Source: Paenibacillus oryzisoli (lineage in GTDB: Bacteria; Bacillota; Bacilli; Paenibacillales; NBRC-103111). From it: a stretch of DNA of 64,000 nucleotides. The stretch lies in the NCBI RefSeq assembly GCF_001653565.1, contig NZ_LYPB01000090.1, positions 126,759 through 190,758 on the forward strand, in the 5' to 3' direction. The position numbers and the translations under genes are program-made. The notes under the pieces are model-generated. The model had not been told where the DNA came from. It worked only from the letters and a program-made list of their open reading frames with translations, and searched no databases. Within the stretch, counting starts at the first letter, position 1. Every line of letters begins with the position of its first letter. This document shows positions 8,850 to 17,712 of the stretch, one piece after another.

Positions 8850-9638
8850 ATGACAAAGGTGGTCATTTTGTGCGGTGGGCTCGGTACAAGGCTGGCTGAA
8901 GAAACGCACGTGAAGCCAAAGCCTCTTGTCGAGATCGGAGGACTGCCGATACTGGTGCATATTATGAAGCTGTACGGCTCTCAGGGTTTCGGTGAATTCG
9001 AGCTCGCGCTTGGTTATAAAGGCGAAATGATCAAGCATTATATGCTGCACTATTCACATTATACGAGTGATTTGACGATTGATATGCGTACTGGTGCGGT
9101 TAGTAAGTCTGGTAACGGCAGCGAAGATTGGATAGTACATTTGACCGATACTGGGGAGCGGACGATGACCGGCGGACGGTTGCGTAGGTTGAGATCTAGG
9201 CTTGGAAACGAAACATTCATGATGACTTATGGCGATGGTGTCGGGGATATCAACTTAAGGGCGCTGCTGGACTTTCATCGATCACACGGTAAGCTAGCGA
9301 CCGTAACCACAGTACGCCCTCCAGGACGTTTCGGCACGATGTTGACCGAGGGAGATCAAGTGAAGGTTTTCCAAGAGAAACGGGATCAGGAAGAACGCTG
9401 GATCAATGGTGGATTTTTCGTGCTGGAACCGCAGGTGTTGGATTATATCGAGGGAGATGCCGACAGCTTGGAAAGCGATGTGCTCGATCTCATTGCGCGC
9501 GATGGTCAACTGATGGCCTATCGGCATGAAGGTTTCTGGTCTTGTATGGATACGATTCGAGATCACCAGTCGCTGGAGGCGTTGTGGGCGACTGGTGAGG
9601 CGCCATGGAAGGTGTGTGCCAGTAGTTCAATGGCGTAA
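8850..9638 (+). CDS. Glucose-1-phosphate cytidylyltransferase-like nucleotidyltransferase
   Basis: A 262-residue sugar-1-phosphate nucleotidyltransferase close in length and motifs to RfbF-type glucose-1-phosphate cytidylyltransferases, which make CDP-glucose from CTP and glucose 1-phosphate. The NTP-binding loop is LCGGLGTRLAEET followed by KPKPLVEIGG. Downstream are TYGDGVGDIN (metal-binding aspartates), TTVRPPGRFGT, WINGGFFVLEP and the C-terminal EGFWSCMDTIRD, all typical of this subgroup. ATG 8850 has AGGGG at 8837-8841; an ATG at 8829 would add seven residues. No CDP-glucose dehydratase is visible nearby, so the activated sugar may be used by an enzyme outside the window, or the specificity may differ. 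It is the last gene of the block; a gap of about 350 bases follows. Confidence 0.85.
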   Translation: MTKVVILCGGLGTRLAEETHVKPKPLVEIGGLPILVHIMKLYGSQGFGEFELALGYKGEMIKHYMLHYSHYTSDLTIDMRTGAVSKSGNGSEDWIVHLTDTGERTMTGGRLRRLRSRLGNETFMMTYGDGVGDINLRALLDFHRSHGKLATVTTVRPPGRFGTMLTEGDQVKVFQEKRDQEERWINGGFFVLEPQVLDYIEGDADSLESDVLDLIARDGQLMAYRHEGFWSCMDTIRDHQSLEALWATGEAPWKVCASSSMA

Positions 9639-9991
9639 TCGAGTTTACGTGCGAAACTCGAAATAAAGATTGAAATGTTGCTTAGAATTAGCATGCAAAA
9701 CCTATATCGTAAGCTTGAGAAAACGCAAAGAATTCTGACTAATAATAGGAAAGATATAACTATATCATACTTTTGAAAGCGTTCTAATTCTGAATATTAA
9801 GCAAAAAAATTAAAAATATTCACTTCACAAATTTGGGGATTGGGAAATTTGTTTACGCTTACAAATACCTTAAAAATGAACGCTGTTATTTAAGTTTTCA
9901 ACACTATTCATGTCAATTTATCGACTATACAATAAAGTCATATTCTCCAAACGGCAGATTGAGTCGGGGGAGAGAGAGGAGTGAGGTTGGT
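9639..9991. other. Intergenic region between biosynthetic block and sugar importer
   Basis: A gap of about 350 bases, AT-rich in its second half. It holds a candidate promoter and a catabolite-response-like element (listed separately). The frame of the following permease is open back to an ATG at 9833, but those residues (GKFVYAYKYLKNE...) do not look like a permease N-terminus, and no ribosome site supports that start. No terminator with a T-run was seen after the cytidylyltransferase gene. Confidence 0.5.
9773..9800 (+). promoter_or_regulatory. Candidate sigma-A promoter overlapping a cre-like site
   Basis: TTGAAA (9773-9778) and TATTAA (9795-9800) are spaced by 16 bases, a reasonable sigma-A promoter for the importer operon. 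TGAAAGCGTTCTAA (9774-9787) matches the CcpA cre consensus TGWAARCGYTWNCW at 12 of 14 positions and covers the -35 box. If real, the importer would be shut down by carbon catabolite repression. This rests on pattern matching only. Confidence 0.38.
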
Positions 9992-10984
9992 TTGGAGCAG
10001 CTAACGAAGGTAGGCACATCGCAACGGACTAAGCAGCTCACGGCGGCAAAACGATCCATCTGGCATGCAATTGTTCAACAGAAATATGCTCATTTGTTCG
10101 TTTTAACGGGAATGCTGATTGTCTTCATCTTCCATTACTTGCCGATGTTCGGCATTTTGATGGCATTTAAAAATTATTCAATCTCGACAGGCATTAAAGG
10201 AATCTTTACTAGTGAATGGGTGGGGCTTAAATATTTCAATGAATTTGTCCACGCTTACAATTTCAAGCAGATTGTAACGAATACGCTGGCAATTAGTCTT
10301 TTGAAATTGGTCTTTACCTTCCCGATGCCCATTTTATTGGCCATTATGTTTAACGAAGTGAGGTATCAGTTCTTTAAGCGTTTTGCACAGACGGTTAGTT
10401 ACTTTCCCCATTTTATTTCGTGGATCGTCGTTTCTGGGTTGCTGGTTGTTTTCTTGTCGACCAACAATGGTATTGTAAACGATTTATTGAAGGGATTAGG
10501 TCTTGTGAAGGATTCGCTTCCATTCCTGTCCAGTCCGGATTATTTCTGGGGACTAGCAGTCACGACGGCCATGTGGAAAGAGGCGGGCTGGTGGGCGATT
10601 ATCTTCCTCGCAGCGATCAGCGGTCTTGATCCTACGCTGTATGATGCTGCAGAAATGGATGGAGCCGGTCGACTGCGCCGCATCTGGCATATCACACTGC
10701 CTGGTATTCGTGGCACGATTATCGTCGTACTTATTCTCGCAGTTGGAAGCATGCTCGGTGGAGGCCTTGTTGGATCCAACTTTGAGCAATCTTACTTGCT
10801 CGGTAATTCGATTAATAATGAACGCTCGGAAATATTGCAAACGTATGCGTTTAAGATGGGCTTAGCGCAAGGACGGTACGCTTATGCGACGGCAATCGAC
10901 TTAATACAATCGGTAATCGCTATCATTCTTGTATTCGGAAGCAATTACTTATCCAAAAAAGTCACCAAAAACAGCTTGTTTTAA
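9992..10984 (+). CDS. LplB-type sugar ABC importer permease
   Basis: A permease of about 330 residues in the binding-protein-dependent family typical of Paenibacillus oligosaccharide importers (LplB/YtcP pairs). Motifs are HYLPMFGILMAFKNY after the first helix, FPMPILLAIMFNEV, YFPHFISWIVVSG, and the EAA-type loop that contacts the ATPase, LYDAAEMDGAGRLRRIWHITLPGI. Five to six membrane helices are seen. I favour TTG 9992, which follows AGAGGAG with about ten bases of spacing and gives a family-like length of 330. The ATG at 9833 would add a 53-residue non-homologous tail. The partner permease starts 20 bases after the stop. No ATPase gene is in the window, as usual for this class, which shares an MsmX-like ATPase encoded elsewhere. 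Confidence 0.9.
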   Translation: MEQLTKVGTSQRTKQLTAAKRSIWHAIVQQKYAHLFVLTGMLIVFIFHYLPMFGILMAFKNYSISTGIKGIFTSEWVGLKYFNEFVHAYNFKQIVTNTLAISLLKLVFTFPMPILLAIMFNEVRYQFFKRFAQTVSYFPHFISWIVVSGLLVVFLSTNNGIVNDLLKGLGLVKDSLPFLSSPDYFWGLAVTTAMWKEAGWWAIIFLAAISGLDPTLYDAAEMDGAGRLRRIWHITLPGIRGTIIVVLILAVGSMLGGGLVGSNFEQSYLLGNSINNERSEILQTYAFKMGLAQGRYAYATAIDLIQSVIAIILVFGSNYLSKKVTKNSLF

Positions 10985-11003
10985 CAGCGGAAAGGAGTCA
11001 ATT

Positions 11004-11885
11004 ATGCATCGCAGAACGATCGAAGATCGCATTGTTGACACTGTAAATATTAGTTTGCTTGTCATCATTGCGCTGGTTACGATGTACCCCTTTTACTATT
11101 TAATTATTATTTCGTTCAATAACGGGCTTGACACCACGCTGGGCGGCATCTATTTTTGGCCAAGGGATTTTACCTTCAACAATTATGAGAAGTTTCTCAG
11201 CGACCCGAAGTGGATTAAGTCTTTTGGGGTCTCCGTGATAAGGACAGGTATCGGAGCGGCCGTCACGATCTTTTTTACGTGTTTGACAGCGTATGGTCTG
11301 GCGTATCGTAATCTGGTGTTTCAGAAGTTCTACTTTTCATTTTTTATCATTGCCATGTACACCTCGGGCGGACTTATCCCCTATTACGTTGTACTGCGCA
11401 GCATAGGATTACTCAATACATTTTGGGTTTATATTGTTCCGGGTGCAGTGACAATCTTCTTCCTCATTATTGCGGTCTCATTCTTCCGTGAGATACCTGC
11501 GGAGATGGAGGAATCGGCGCGAATAGATGGGGCTTCGGATTTAACTATTTTTTTGAAAATAATCCTACCCGTCTCCAAACCGCTGATTGCTGCAATGGGA
11601 TTGTTTATAGGCGTAGGCCAATGGAACTCATGGATGGATTCGGCCTATTTTGTCAATAAGGATTCGCTCCGGCCATTAACCTACCGTATGATGGAAGTTA
11701 TCAATCAGGGGATGATTCCAACGGATATGGCTTCTGCGGATTACGCTGCGGCCGTTACGGGTGTGACAACCTTTTCGATACAGGTGACAGCCATGGTTAT
11801 CGCAGTTATACCGATCCTGCTTGTCTATCCTTTTTTACAAAAGTACTTTGTACAAGGAATTATGATCGGTTCTGTAAAGGGTTAA
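11004..11885 (+). CDS. YtcP-type sugar ABC importer permease
   Basis: A 293-residue permease of the CUT1 carbohydrate family and the natural partner of the upstream LplB-like protein. The N-terminal helix LLVIIALVTMYPFYYLIIISF, the MYTSGGLIPYYVVLRSIGLLNTFWVYIVPGA stretch (cited here as separate short motifs MYTSGGLIPYY and GLLNTFWVYIVPGA), the EAA loop EMEESARIDGASD with ILPVSKPL, and the C-terminal PFLQKYFVQGIMIGSVKG are diagnostic. ATG 11004 is preceded by AAAGGAG. The gene follows the first permease by 19 bases and precedes the binding protein gene by 123 bases, where a strong hairpin lies. It should form the membrane pore that brings oligosaccharides to the cytoplasmic glycosidases encoded downstream. 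Confidence 0.92.
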   Translation: MHRRTIEDRIVDTVNISLLVIIALVTMYPFYYLIIISFNNGLDTTLGGIYFWPRDFTFNNYEKFLSDPKWIKSFGVSVIRTGIGAAVTIFFTCLTAYGLAYRNLVFQKFYFSFFIIAMYTSGGLIPYYVVLRSIGLLNTFWVYIVPGAVTIFFLIIAVSFFREIPAEMEESARIDGASDLTIFLKIILPVSKPLIAAMGLFIGVGQWNSWMDSAYFVNKDSLRPLTYRMMEVINQGMIPTDMASADYAAAVTGVTTFSIQVTAMVIAVIPILLVYPFLQKYFVQGIMIGSVKG

Positions 11886-11928
11886 GCAGCATCCGTTTGA
11901 TCTCTAGTGTATGACGTTGGTGGCGCGC

Positions 11929-11964
11929 GGAATAAAACCACAAATAAAAAAGAGGTTTTATTCC
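11929..11964 (+). terminator. Hairpin between permease and binding-protein genes
   Basis: An 11-bp perfect stem, GGAATAAAACC (11929-11939) pairing with GGTTTTATTCC (11954-11964), encloses a 14-base loop. It is followed by GTTTTAC, not a long T-run. Placed just before the lipoprotein gene, it may act as a partial terminator or as an mRNA-stabilising processing site that raises binding-protein levels above permease levels. The stem is seen directly; the role is inferred. Confidence 0.55.
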
Positions 11965-12008
11965 GTTTTACATATAATTTAAGGTAGAGATAAAAAGGAG
12001 GCAATTCA

Positions 12009-13571
12009 ATGAAGAAGGTTTTTAAATCGACAGGGTTGATAGCGCTTGCAGGGATGATGTTACTTACAGCCTGTTCAAGCGCCAACAGTGGCAACAGTAC
12101 GGAAACTAGCAATGCGAGTACCGCACCAGCTGCCACGCAAGAAGCTAAGAAAGCTGACCAAAAACCTGTAGAGCTTACGGTGTTCGTCAATATGCCATGG
12201 TGGTCACTGAAAGACTGGAGTGGCAAGGTTCCGGAAGAAATTACTAAGAAAACCGGAATTAAGCTGAACGTTCAGGTTGCTACGGACGATAAACAGCTTC
12301 CGCTTCTGATCGCTTCAGGGGATTTACCTGATTTGGTATATACAGCTACTGATCTGACGCGCATGGCCGTCAGTAATGTATCCTATCCATTGGGGGACTT
12401 AATCAAGAAGTATGCGCCGGATTTCAAAATTAGTAAAGAACGTATGGGCGTCAACACGATGCCAGACGGCAACTTCTATACGATACGAAATGCATACTCT
12501 ACGGAGCAAGAGTGGAAAGAAAATCCAAAAGCAATACCAGGTACGAGCGGTTTGACTTTCCGTCAAGATATTATGGAGAAAATTGGCAATCCCCCACTGA
12601 ATAACTTGGATGATCTCACCGCGGTTCTGGGCAAAGTGAAAGCTCAGTTTCCGGATATGACGCCGCTCGTGTGGGATAAAGATCAAATCGGTCAAAATCT
12701 ACGTATCAACTTCGGATTGAAGAAAGCCAAAGGCTTCGTGGACATAGACGGTGCTGCGAAATACTACTTGAAAGATAAAAACTATTTGAATTACTACCTG
12801 TACATGAACAATCTGTACCGCAAAGGATATATGACGGCTGAGAACTTCACCTTTAAAGACGCTCAGCAAGATGATCAATTGGTATTAAACGGTAAAGCTT
12901 TTGCCCATGGCCACGGTAATGCGGATGCGACCAACGCGCAATTGGAAAAACTTGGGGCAGCATTCAAAATGACGCAAGTGACGAAACTGCTTAGCGACCA
13001 AGCGGGTGTTCCGATGGGTGGATCCGGCTGGGCAGGCATGTATATTACGAAAAAGAACAAAAACCCAGAAGCTTCAATTAAATTCTTGCAGTTCATGTAC
13101 AGTGAAGAAGGACAAAAGCTTGGACTTTACGGTATTAAGGGCGAAGATTGGGAATATAACGAAGCAGAGAAATATCCGGTTATGAAATATGATTTCAACA
13201 ACGCTGAAATTCAAAAGAAAATGGGTGTTGTTTGGTGGGGTCTGATTGGCAGCAGCGGCGTTAACGAAGCACTACAACGTTATAGCCCGACTTCTCAAAT
13301 GACGAAATGGGGCCTTGCTAATAGGGACGCTCTTAAGTTCAACCCTGCACTGGGTCTAGTTGCTACAGAACCAGATACAGAAGAGCAAGTGATTGAGGCT
13401 CAAATCACAAACATGGTGACGACAGAGGAATTGAAAATCTATTTGTCTGCTTCAGAAGCAGAAGCCAAAGCGAATTACGAAGCGATGATGAAAAAGGCCG
13501 AAGGTATGGGACTGGCGAAGTTGGAAGATTGGGCTACGAAGAAGTATAAAGAATATCAGAAAAACTTTTAA
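12009..13571 (+). CDS. Lipoprotein solute-binding protein of sugar importer
   Basis: A 520-residue extracellular solute-binding protein. Residues 1-21 form a lipoprotein signal peptide (KKVFKS, then a hydrophobic run) ending in lipobox LTAC with the lipidated cysteine at 22. A Ser/Asn/Thr-rich linker follows to about residue 45. The mature domain has the two-lobed periplasmic-binding fold, with NMPWWSLKDW near the N-terminus, LLIASGDLPDLVYT and GGSGWAGMYITKKNKNPE. The length of about 520 is normal for the binding proteins paired with LplB/YtcP permeases. ATG 12009 follows AAAAAGGAGG. It would capture oligosaccharides at the membrane surface for the two permeases upstream. The ligand is not identifiable from sequence, but the rhamnosidase- and apiosidase-type enzymes downstream suggest pectic side chains. 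Confidence 0.93.
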   Translation: MKKVFKSTGLIALAGMMLLTACSSANSGNSTETSNASTAPAATQEAKKADQKPVELTVFVNMPWWSLKDWSGKVPEEITKKTGIKLNVQVATDDKQLPLLIASGDLPDLVYTATDLTRMAVSNVSYPLGDLIKKYAPDFKISKERMGVNTMPDGNFYTIRNAYSTEQEWKENPKAIPGTSGLTFRQDIMEKIGNPPLNNLDDLTAVLGKVKAQFPDMTPLVWDKDQIGQNLRINFGLKKAKGFVDIDGAAKYYLKDKNYLNYYLYMNNLYRKGYMTAENFTFKDAQQDDQLVLNGKAFAHGHGNADATNAQLEKLGAAFKMTQVTKLLSDQAGVPMGGSGWAGMYITKKNKNPEASIKFLQFMYSEEGQKLGLYGIKGEDWEYNEAEKYPVMKYDFNNAEIQKKMGVVWWGLIGSSGVNEALQRYSPTSQMTKWGLANRDALKFNPALGLVATEPDTEEQVIEAQITNMVTTEELKIYLSASEAEAKANYEAMMKKAEGMGLAKLEDWATKKYKEYQKNF

Positions 13572-13582
13572 TCGTATCTTGA

Positions 13583-13596
13583 TGTAAACGCTACAA
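13583..13596 (+). promoter_or_regulatory. cre-like (CcpA) site
   Basis: TGTAAACGCTACAA agrees with the consensus TGWAARCGYTWNCW at 13 of 14 positions. It lies 12 bases after the binding-protein stop and about 90 bases before the GH106 gene, so it could govern the glycosidase genes or act as a roadblock. Confidence 0.45.
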
Positions 13597-13614
13597 AAGT
13601 GAATGCTTGCCGAT

Positions 13615-13644
13615 ATGGCCGAAATGCGCACGCATTTCGGCCAT
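13615..13644 (+). terminator. Near-perfect 30-base palindromic hairpin
   Basis: ATGGCCGAAATGC (13615-13627) pairs perfectly with GCATTTCGGCCAT (13632-13644) around a four-base loop. There is no T-run directly after the stem; TTTATTTTT begins about 12 bases on. It may be a terminator separating importer and hydrolase expression, or an mRNA stabiliser for the binding-protein transcript. Confidence 0.5.
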
Positions 13645-13686
13645 TGAGTCGAGTCATTTATTTTTAAATTTTAGGAGGATCCTCAC

Positions 13687-16600
13687 ATGAATTACAAGAA
13701 TCTGCGCGAGAGCTTTGCTTCACCGGATCCGGATTTCGGTCCAGTGCCTTTCTGGTGGTGGAGTGCGGAGGAAGTAACACCGGAACGCATTCGATGGCAA
13801 TTACAGAAATTCCGTAGCGGAGGCTTGCGCAATATCGGCATTATTAATATTGCGCCGACGGGTCCTCAATATGGAAGCGTTGCCGACGATCCGCCATACT
13901 TTAGCGAGCGCTGGTGGTCTATGTTCGAAGTGGCTCTGCGTGAAGCACAAAGACTGGGTATGCGCATTTTCTTCTACGACCAAATTGGTTTTTCGGGAAC
14001 CAATTTCCCAGCTCATCTTGTCGCAGAGCATCCGGAATGGGCCGGTTACCAGCTGCGGAGACTTGCGCACGGTGAGGAGCTGACTGAAGGCGCAGTGTTG
14101 CTAACTGAAATCGGCGGCTACCGTTACATCACGGTTAGGCAAGGATTTAATTGGCTCGACAAGAGCGCGACAGAGCAATTATATGATCGGATTTACGGCG
14201 AGTTTGAACGGCGTTTTCCGAATGAGCTAGGCCGGACAATTGGCGGCAGCTTTCAGGATGAGCTTCCATCGATGCCGTTATGGACGGATAGCCTTCCCAA
14301 GCTGTATGACCAGCGGTATGGAGAGGACTTGATTGCCGCATTGCCGGCACTGTTTGAGGACATGGAAGGGGCTTCGCTTATACGCAGGCGAGTTTACGAA
14401 CTAGCGACCGAGCTGGCGGAGGAAGCGGTATTCAAATTGCAATATGAGTGGCACAAGCGCCATAATATGCTGCAGTGCTGCGACCAGGCCGGACCTGCTC
14501 GTCGCGCCGATCTGCACGGTGCGCAACGGCTTTATCTGGATTATATGCGCACGCATCGCTGGTATAATGCAGCTGGTAGCGATATGGACGGCGAGATCAA
14601 GCCACATGCTTCGATGGTTCATTTGCATGGAGGCAAACGCGTGTTTCTGGAGTCTTTCCATACGAGCGGTTGGGGCGGAACGATGGAGGAGACGATGCAC
14701 TGGTTGGTGCCTTGGCTGCAGTCTGGTGTGACGCTTTACAGTCCTCACTCGGTCTATTACAGTACGCGTGGCGGATGGTGGGAGTGGGCACCACCCGACA
14801 CGGGATGGCGTCAGCCGTATTATGAGCATTACGGCGTGTTTGCCGACACGGTCAGCCGTGCGTGCTGGTTGTTAACGCAAGGAACGCATGTTGCCGACGT
14901 TGCGGTTCATTATCCTTCGCACGCGGCATGCGGCTGGATGTCGCTGTCAGACGGAGGGCCACTCCAGCATCCAATGGCCGTCGCCAATATGATGCCGCAT
15001 AAGCGGATCGCGCATGTTCAAGAGGTTTACCAATCGCTGACGGGCCGTTGGAATCGCAAAGAGCGAAATCAACCGGGTGCGCTTCGCTCCGCATGCATCG
15101 ACTTTGATGTGACGGACGATTCCGCATTGGAGATTGCAAAGGTGTCGGATGGCAAGCTCCGAATTGGCGACGAATCGTTCTCAGCACTTTTGCTATGCGG
15201 GACAACTCTGATGGATGATGCTGCCTTGGCGAAGGTGGAAGATTGGGTTGCAACCGGTGGGTTGGTTATTGCTGTACAGTGTGGAGAGGATGATCCCGTG
15301 CTGGAGGGAGCTATCTATGTCAGCTCCACCCAAGAAGCGTTGGAAATACTTAAATCGAAATCACTGGGTCGCGTAAAAGGGCCGAATATGCCGTTGATGC
15401 GCAGGACAGAGGACGCTGATATATTCCTTCTGCTGCCGGAAGCGGGAGAGCTGCTGCCGATGCACGAACCATCAAGTGAGGGGGCACGGCCTCTGCAGAG
15501 CGCGCGCTATCGTCTGCGCACTGCAGGCTATCCGCAGCTGTGGGATCCGGTGAGTGGGCAGGTATCCCCCATTTCCTATAGCAGGGACGGTGAATGGGTT
15601 GAGCTGGAAGTGGAGTTCGACGACTGGCCAGCTGCATTCGTCGTATGCCCATGGGATCATAAGGAGGCTGAAGTGTTCAGCCAATCCACGCCCCCATCGG
15701 ACAGATTGGCGCAGCCGGCGGAAGTACCCGCACTTCCTGCAGAGCAGTGCCCGATGGCGGAACTGCATAACTGGGAGGTACTCGCAGTGTCCACGCTGGA
15801 TAATCGTTATGGGGATTTTGATTTACATGGCGGGCAAACGGCTTTTGCGCCGATCGAGCGCCGTGAGCTGCTTGTCGCGTGCGAGGAGAGCGAAGCAGAC
15901 GGTATAGCAGCTAACTGGCATGTGAGTAACTTTGACGATTCGGTCTGGAAGAAGCGACTATGGAGCGAGGCTGCTTACTGGGAAGCATCTCGGGATCAGA
16001 GCTTTGATGAAAGCAGCATATGGCGGGTCGTCTACAGCAATACGCTGGGAGATCTGTCGTTCCGAACATGGGCGGGACGTATGGGCCGAGTTCCCCGTAA
16101 GTTTTTAAATTTGGGCATGGCGGATCTTGGCAATAAGATATGGGCGAGAACGCATGTCGTAACGCCCAAGGCCGGGACGTATTGGCTGCGCACGGAGAGT
16201 AATGCGGCAATAGCCCTATGGGTGAATGGAGAACGGATCACATTCAGAGGCGGTCCTGAAGAGCAAACTTCTGCTGTGAACCTGAAGCACGGAGCTAATT
16301 CGCTGCTGCTGTGTGCGGAGGCTTTGGCCAATGGATTGATCCGTACAGGGGTTACCTTATGTGAGGAAGAACAAGAGCCGCTGCCGAAGTGGATTTATTC
16401 GCCAACCCCTAATCCGAAAACGCGGTTGTCGTACACGATTTCTGAGAAGGGGAAAGGTGCTATCAGTCGCGTACGAGTCATTTTCTGTGCGAAGGAACGC
16501 GTTGCGCTCTATGTGAACGGCAAGCAAATGTCTGAGCATGGCGATTTCAATCCTTATATCCGACAGGGTCAAGAAGAGATTGATCTGACGCAGTATTGGC

Positions 16601-17541
16601 ATGGCGGCGATAATATCATCGAGCTTGTCATGCCAGAGGGCCAAGGTGTGGCCATGGTAGACGGCGTGATCGAGCGTGTGGATGGAAGCAACCAAATGTT
16701 CTGCACGGGGCCATTGTGGTTGAATGAACAGGGACAGTTCTCCGAAGTTCTACATGAAGCCGTGCTACAGTTTGCGGAGACGGAGACGATGTGGCTTCCA
16801 GGCCGCACCCATCCTTTGCCGAATGTCGGCTGGCTGATGCCGGATGCCAAACCGACGTCTCAGCCATTGCCATTCGTCCGCGACACATCTCAGCTTGGGA
16901 AAGCGATCTGGCTACGCTTCCTACTCCCGGCGGGCGCCACGGCGCTTCAAGTTATCTGCGCTGGAGCGTGTGAATGTTGGATAGACGGCGAGCAGAAAGC
17001 AATACGTGACAGCCAAGCGCGGTTCGAAGCGCAATTGGCCGGTACAATGGCTGCACTTCGCATCGTGCCAAGTGATATGAGTACAGAGACGGACGTGCTT
17101 CTCGCTCCGATTCGGTTCGAGGTTGCGAAGGTGCAAGGCCAACTCGGCGATTGGAGATCTGCACTGTGTCTGCCCCATCATAGTGGCGTAGTTGAATACG
17201 AGTCGATGCTCGAATGGCATGAGGGCAATAACGCGGTACTAGAGCTGGGGCATGTTCGCGGCACGGCGGAGATATGGCTGAATGGCAAACCGCTCGGTGT
17301 ACGCGCATGGGGCCCCTATCGATTTAAGCTTGATTGCGGCCCGGGAACGCATCATCTGCGTATTCGAGTGACGAACACGTTGGGTACCCATTATGAAATC
17401 GGCCGCCCGTCAAGTAATGTCGGTGGATCAACGAATCCGAAAGTGTCGTACTGGCAGCCAGATTCAATGCCTGAGCATTGGGAAAAGGCGTTTGCGGCCG
17501 GCGGCCTGTATGGTCCCGTTCGCCTGTACACCGACAAATAA
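13687..17541 (+). CDS. GH106-like glycoside hydrolase (alpha-L-rhamnosidase family)
   Basis: A 1284-residue cytoplasmic protein with no signal peptide. The N-terminal third matches the GH106 layout: PVPFWWWSAEEVTPERIRWQL (short form FWWWSAEEVT), GGLRNIGI, FSERWWSMFEVALREAQRLGM and FYDQIGFSGTNFP. The remainder contains beta-sandwich domains of the galactose-binding type, with AIALWVNGERI, VALYVNGKQM and AEIWLNGKPLG repeating a lectin-like strand pattern near residues 840, 935 and 1195. GH106 enzymes release L-rhamnose from pectic side chains and related glycans. AGGAGGATC sits just ahead of ATG 13687. It follows the importer genes and a hairpin and leads toward further glycosidases, so it most likely trims imported oligosaccharides. 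Catalytic glutamates cannot be fixed without an alignment; the family is likely, the exact substrate uncertain. Confidence 0.75.
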   Translation: MNYKNLRESFASPDPDFGPVPFWWWSAEEVTPERIRWQLQKFRSGGLRNIGIINIAPTGPQYGSVADDPPYFSERWWSMFEVALREAQRLGMRIFFYDQIGFSGTNFPAHLVAEHPEWAGYQLRRLAHGEELTEGAVLLTEIGGYRYITVRQGFNWLDKSATEQLYDRIYGEFERRFPNELGRTIGGSFQDELPSMPLWTDSLPKLYDQRYGEDLIAALPALFEDMEGASLIRRRVYELATELAEEAVFKLQYEWHKRHNMLQCCDQAGPARRADLHGAQRLYLDYMRTHRWYNAAGSDMDGEIKPHASMVHLHGGKRVFLESFHTSGWGGTMEETMHWLVPWLQSGVTLYSPHSVYYSTRGGWWEWAPPDTGWRQPYYEHYGVFADTVSRACWLLTQGTHVADVAVHYPSHAACGWMSLSDGGPLQHPMAVANMMPHKRIAHVQEVYQSLTGRWNRKERNQPGALRSACIDFDVTDDSALEIAKVSDGKLRIGDESFSALLLCGTTLMDDAALAKVEDWVATGGLVIAVQCGEDDPVLEGAIYVSSTQEALEILKSKSLGRVKGPNMPLMRRTEDADIFLLLPEAGELLPMHEPSSEGARPLQSARYRLRTAGYPQLWDPVSGQVSPISYSRDGEWVELEVEFDDWPAAFVVCPWDHKEAEVFSQSTPPSDRLAQPAEVPALPAEQCPMAELHNWEVLAVSTLDNRYGDFDLHGGQTAFAPIERRELLVACEESEADGIAANWHVSNFDDSVWKKRLWSEAAYWEASRDQSFDESSIWRVVYSNTLGDLSFRTWAGRMGRVPRKFLNLGMADLGNKIWARTHVVTPKAGTYWLRTESNAAIALWVNGERITFRGGPEEQTSAVNLKHGANSLLLCAEALANGLIRTGVTLCEEEQEPLPKWIYSPTPNPKTRLSYTISEKGKGAISRVRVIFCAKERVALYVNGKQMSEHGDFNPYIRQGQEEIDLTQYWHGGDNIIELVMPEGQGVAMVDGVIERVDGSNQMFCTGPLWLNEQGQFSEVLHEAVLQFAETETMWLPGRTHPLPNVGWLMPDAKPTSQPLPFVRDTSQLGKAIWLRFLLPAGATALQVICAGACECWIDGEQKAIRDSQARFEAQLAGTMAALRIVPSDMSTETDVLLAPIRFEVAKVQGQLGDWRSALCLPHHSGVVEYESMLEWHEGNNAVLELGHVRGTAEIWLNGKPLGVRAWGPYRFKLDCGPGTHHLRIRVTNTLGTHYEIGRPSSNVGGSTNPKVSYWQPDSMPEHWEKAFAAGGLYGPVRLYTDK

Positions 17542-17633
17542 CCAATTGATCATATTGCTTAAATTTTAAGCAGAATGCTAAAATTAAATAGATAGAATAA
17601 AATTCCAATAATGGGTACAGCGGAATCGAACCA

Positions 17634-17653
17634 AATCGATCCGAATCGATCCG
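17634..17653 (+). repeat. Two tandem copies of a 10-bp repeat
   Basis: AATCGATCCG occurs twice back to back (17634-17643 and 17644-17653), preceded by a degenerate GAATCGAACC copy. The array lies 60 bases upstream of the response-regulator start and could be a regulator-binding array or chance. Confidence 0.4.
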
Positions 17654-17712
17654 TATGTACAGCTAATGCTTACGAAGCCAGTTTTCTTACGAAAACTTTG
17701 AGGAGGGATAGC

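Noticed and set aside
9833-9991. N-terminal extension of the LplB-type permease to ATG 9833
   Set aside because: The extra 53 residues are unlike permease N-termini and lack a ribosome site, while TTG 9992 has one and gives a normal length.
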